In this document: in pieces, positions 4,628 through 5,685 of the stretch
How the letters are laid out: each line of letters starts with the position of its first letter
Numbering within the stretch: position 1 is the stretch's first letter
DNA from: an uncultured Lachnospiraceae bacterium
GTDB lineage: Bacteria > Bacillota > Clostridia > Lachnospirales > Lachnospiraceae
NCBI GenBank assembly: GCA_910585255.1
Contig: CAJUEI010000224.1
Span: forward strand, 1 to 5,685
Direction: 5' to 3'
DNA length: 5,685 nt
Made by a program: the position numbers and the translations under genes
The notes under the pieces: generated by a model
The model's database searches: none
What the model was told of the DNA's origin: nothing
What the model saw: only the letters and a program-made list of their open reading frames with translations

Positions 4628-5296
4628 ATGAAAAACTATGAATTAGACGAAAAATGTGGTAAACGACTTTCTAAATGTATGGAACTGGCAAAAATAAACG
4701 GAACAACACTCGCTAATGAAATGAATGAATATTATAAGGCACATGGTTTATCAGCAACTAAAAGTATGTCACAACAAAAAATATCCACTATTACTACAGG
4801 GCGTGTACATCTTAAAAAAGAAGATGCCGAATTGCTTGCTATGATATTGAATGTTGATGTTGATTATTTACTTGGAAAATCAGATCATATAACTCGTTTG
4901 GAAAAAGCGTCTGATAGATATGGGCTAAAATTGGAAAGAGAGGATTTATATTGTCAAATATTAAAATTACATGGATACAAATTAATCACTACTGTTTCCG
5001 CCTTACAAGAGGTTGTTACAGATTCATTTTTTATCAATCAATGGATTGCAGAAGATAGGAATGGAGAAAAGACAGTTACTTTACATCACAAAGACAAAGA
5101 ACGCTCACGAATATTTTTTTTGTACAATACCAAAAATAAAGAATTATCTCCTCCTATTTTAATGGATGATTTTATGAAAATGCTTGAAGATACAGATTAT
5201 CATTTTCAATGTAATCTTGAAAGACCATTCCGGGAACGGCAAGAAATGTGGGAATATATGATTCCAGTAAAAAAGCAATATAAAAGAAATCTATAG
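4628..5296 (+). CDS. XRE-family HTH repressor without a peptidase domain
   Basis: A 222-residue protein with an N-terminal Cro/CI-type helix-turn-helix, about residues 11-84: CGKRLSKCMEL, TTLANEMNEYY, MSQQKISTITTGRVHLKKED, then AMILNVDVDYLLGKSD. The last is the classic end of an HTH_XRE domain. A longer than usual loop (about 35-48) separates the second helix from the recognition helix. The C-terminal half has no S24/LexA-like peptidase signature, so release by RecA-stimulated self-cleavage is unlikely. Island repressors such as SaPI Stl also lack it and are released by binding a phage protein. The start ATG follows AAGGGAGA with 7-8 nt spacing. It is the only plus-strand gene of the element and faces the replication operon across its operators. 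It ends in TAG just before a strong terminator. The C-terminal domain is not recognised; a sensing or dimerisation role is inferred. Confidence 0.85.
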   Translation: MKNYELDEKCGKRLSKCMELAKINGTTLANEMNEYYKAHGLSATKSMSQQKISTITTGRVHLKKEDAELLAMILNVDVDYLLGKSDHITRLEKASDRYGLKLEREDLYCQILKLHGYKLITTVSALQEVVTDSFFINQWIAEDRNGEKTVTLHHKDKERSRIFFLYNTKNKELSPPILMDDFMKMLEDTDYHFQCNLERPFRERQEMWEYMIPVKKQYKRNL

Positions 5297-5303
5297 TTAA
5301 AAA

Positions 5304-5340
5304 GCACCCGATACCAACTAAGGTATTGAGTGCCTTTTTC
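5304..5340. terminator. Intrinsic terminator after the repressor (probably bidirectional)
   Basis: A 12-bp stem pairs GCACCCGATACC (5304-5315) with GGTATTGAGTGC (5322-5333), with one mismatch and one wobble, around a 6-nt loop. It is followed by CC and TTTTT (5336-5340 region) on the plus strand. The bases before the stem are A-rich, so it reads as a hairpin plus T-run on the minus strand too. It starts 7 bp after the repressor stop codon. Confidence 0.85.
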
Positions 5341-5368
5341 TGCTCTAAAATCCTATCTTCTTCTAAAT

Positions 5369-5387
5369 TTGTCACAGTATTGTCACA
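5369..5387. repeat. Direct repeat TTGTCACA, two copies 11 bp apart
   Basis: TTGTCACA occurs at 5369-5376 and 5380-5387, one helical turn apart, in the gene-free stretch after the repressor terminator. It could be a protein site or the remains of a lost gene end; nothing else supports either. Confidence 0.4.
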
Positions 5388-5463
5388 AATCTATATTTCT
5401 AATCTCTAAAAATGGCTTCTTTACTACACTTTTATAAAACTTTTGTCAAGTATTTTTTCTTTA

Positions 5464-5477
5464 CAAATATATGTTCG
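5464..5477. promoter_or_regulatory. LexA (SOS) box-like palindrome
   Basis: The complement reads CGAACATATATTTG. The Gram-positive LexA/DinR box is CGAAC-RNRY-GTTYG; only one position (A for G) differs. It lies 13 bp upstream of the -35 of the plus-strand RNA promoter and 15 bp upstream of the minus-strand TTGACA. One imperfect copy in AT-rich DNA can arise by chance. Confidence 0.35.
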
Positions 5478-5489
5478 CCTTATTTTATC

Positions 5490-5518
5490 TTGCGTTCTGC
5501 TGCCAGATATGTTATATT
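5490..5518 (+). promoter_or_regulatory. Strong promoter of the antisense RNA
   Basis: TTGCGT (5490-5495), exactly 17 nt, TATATT (5513-5518), with a TGn extension before the -10. No plus-strand ORF follows, only structured RNA complementary to the toxin gene's 3' end. Confidence 0.65.
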
Positions 5519-5525
5519 AAGAATA

Positions 5526-5553
5526 CAAAAGGCAAAGCCATAGCAGCGGCTAT
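5526..5553 (-). terminator. Probable 3' end of the toxin mRNA
   Basis: On the minus strand a short stem (ATAGC-CGCT-GCTAT, or AGCC/GGCT in the alternative fold) is followed by TTTGCCTTTT. It would end the toxin transcript about 85 nt after its stop codon, inside the antisense RNA. Confidence 0.4.
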
Positions 5554-5586
5554 CCTCACAATAACATTAGCGTGTTACAAAGTAAC

Positions 5587-5621
5587 AGCCGTCAACTATT
5601 GGTAGTAGTGGCGGCTATTTT
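5587..5621 (+). terminator. Intrinsic terminator of the antisense RNA
   Basis: AGCCGTCA (5587-5594) pairs with TGGCGGCT (5609-5616), and ACTA with TAGT inside it, with a two-base bulge (5607-5608) and a TTGG loop, followed by ATTTT. The toxin stop codon (5615-5617) lies in the right arm. Confidence 0.7.
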
Positions 5622-5685
5622 CGTTCCCTGAAAATCTGATAACACAGACTCACAAGGGCAACCATGAATATACCAGTCTGAATCA
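5615..5685 (-). CDS. Holin-like toxin (Hol_Tox type), C-terminal part (runs off window)
   Basis: Only the last 22 complete codons and the stop (TAG, 5615-5617) are visible; the start lies beyond the right edge. The visible protein is a hydrophobic helix IQTGIFMVALVSL followed by CYQIFRERK. A single membrane span with the (M)IQxGIFMVALxxL pattern and a short basic tail is typical of the putative holin-like toxins (about 30 residues) widespread in Firmicutes. These insert in the membrane and are kept silent by an antisense RNA. The overlapping plus-strand RNA signals support the same call. It is probably not part of the replication module. If it belongs to the element it would act as an addiction module; if not, it is host chromosome next to the insertion. 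Confidence 0.7.
   Translation of the reverse strand, partial: IQTGIFMVALVSLCYQIFRERK

Larger units (their letters stand above)
5298..5415 (-). ncRNA. Possible short minus-strand transcript ending at the bidirectional terminator
   Basis: On the minus strand a perfect TTGACA (complement of 5444-5449) is followed 17 nt later by TAGTAA (complement of 5421-5426), a weak -10. A transcript from about 5414 would contain no good ORF and reach the terminator at 5304-5340 after about 110 nt. A small RNA, or merely a fossil promoter of a deleted gene, would both look like this. Confidence 0.25.
5525..5622 (+). ncRNA. Antisense RNA (RatA-like antitoxin) to the holin-like toxin mRNA
   Basis: A transcript from the promoter at 5490-5518 would start near 5525 and end at the hairpin 5587-5616, giving about 98 nt. 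It contains no credible ORF and has two hairpins: ATAGC/GCTAT (5540-5553) and the terminator stem. It runs across the stop codon and 3' untranslated part of the toxin gene on the other strand, the arrangement of Bacillus txpA/RatA type I modules, where the RNA pairs with the 3' end of toxin mRNA and triggers its decay. Ends are inferred, not measured. Confidence 0.6.

Noticed and set aside
5172..5375. Minus-strand ORF of 67 codons, starting MTNLEEDRIL, as an integrase remnant or membrane protein
   Set aside because: It runs through the bidirectional terminator and then antisense to the repressor. A CDNTVTN-like reading just upstream vaguely recalls integrase C-termini but is preceded by a stop and too short to claim.

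Overview
This AT-rich window looks like a low-GC Firmicute of the Clostridia. A Lachnospiraceae-type gut bacterium is my guess, from the DUF6462-like small protein, the holin-like toxin and the poly-A/T-rich leaders. Nearly everything up to about 5.3 kb belongs to one integrated mobile element with the layout of a phage satellite or phage-inducible island: a lone repressor facing a divergent replication operon. No integrase, capsid, terminase or att site is visible, so satellite, defective prophage and integrative plasmid cannot be separated here.

Layout from right to left, in the direction of the replication operon: an XRE-family repressor (4628-5296, +) with a strong terminator; a divergent promoter/operator region (about 4502-4627); a small excisionase/DUF6462-like HTH protein (4283-4495, -); a P4-type primase-helicase locus (2064-4239, -) with CHC2 zinc finger, Toprim, SF3/D5 helicase and C-terminal domain; a probable replication origin (about 1858-2061) built from GGGCA iterons around an AT-rich core; three small unrecognised genes (84, 71 and 107 aa) with strong ribosome sites; an ERCC4/XPF-type nuclease (414-920, -); a 290-bp tandem array of degenerate repeats (120-410); and the start of a Rha-family regulator (1-110, -).

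The primase-helicase is split by three lesions: a frameshift near 3840, a second at a G5A5 tract near 3440 that coincides with a canonical -1 slippery heptamer, and an in-frame TAG at 2382-2384. Domain order and motifs are otherwise intact. The simplest reading is a recently broken gene; recoding or sequence errors are alternatives.

The right end (5297-5685) is probably a separate unit. It holds the 3' end of a holin-like toxin gene on the minus strand and, opposite it, a plus-strand antisense RNA with its own promoter and terminator, i.e. a txpA/RatA-like type I toxin-antitoxin locus. A LexA-box-like palindrome and a possible short minus-strand transcript lie between it and the repressor terminator.

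Proposed logic: the repressor blocks the divergent operon. On derepression the HTH protein and primase-helicase are made, and the helicase acts at the iterons just beyond its own gene. The small genes, nuclease and Rha protein follow on the same strand.
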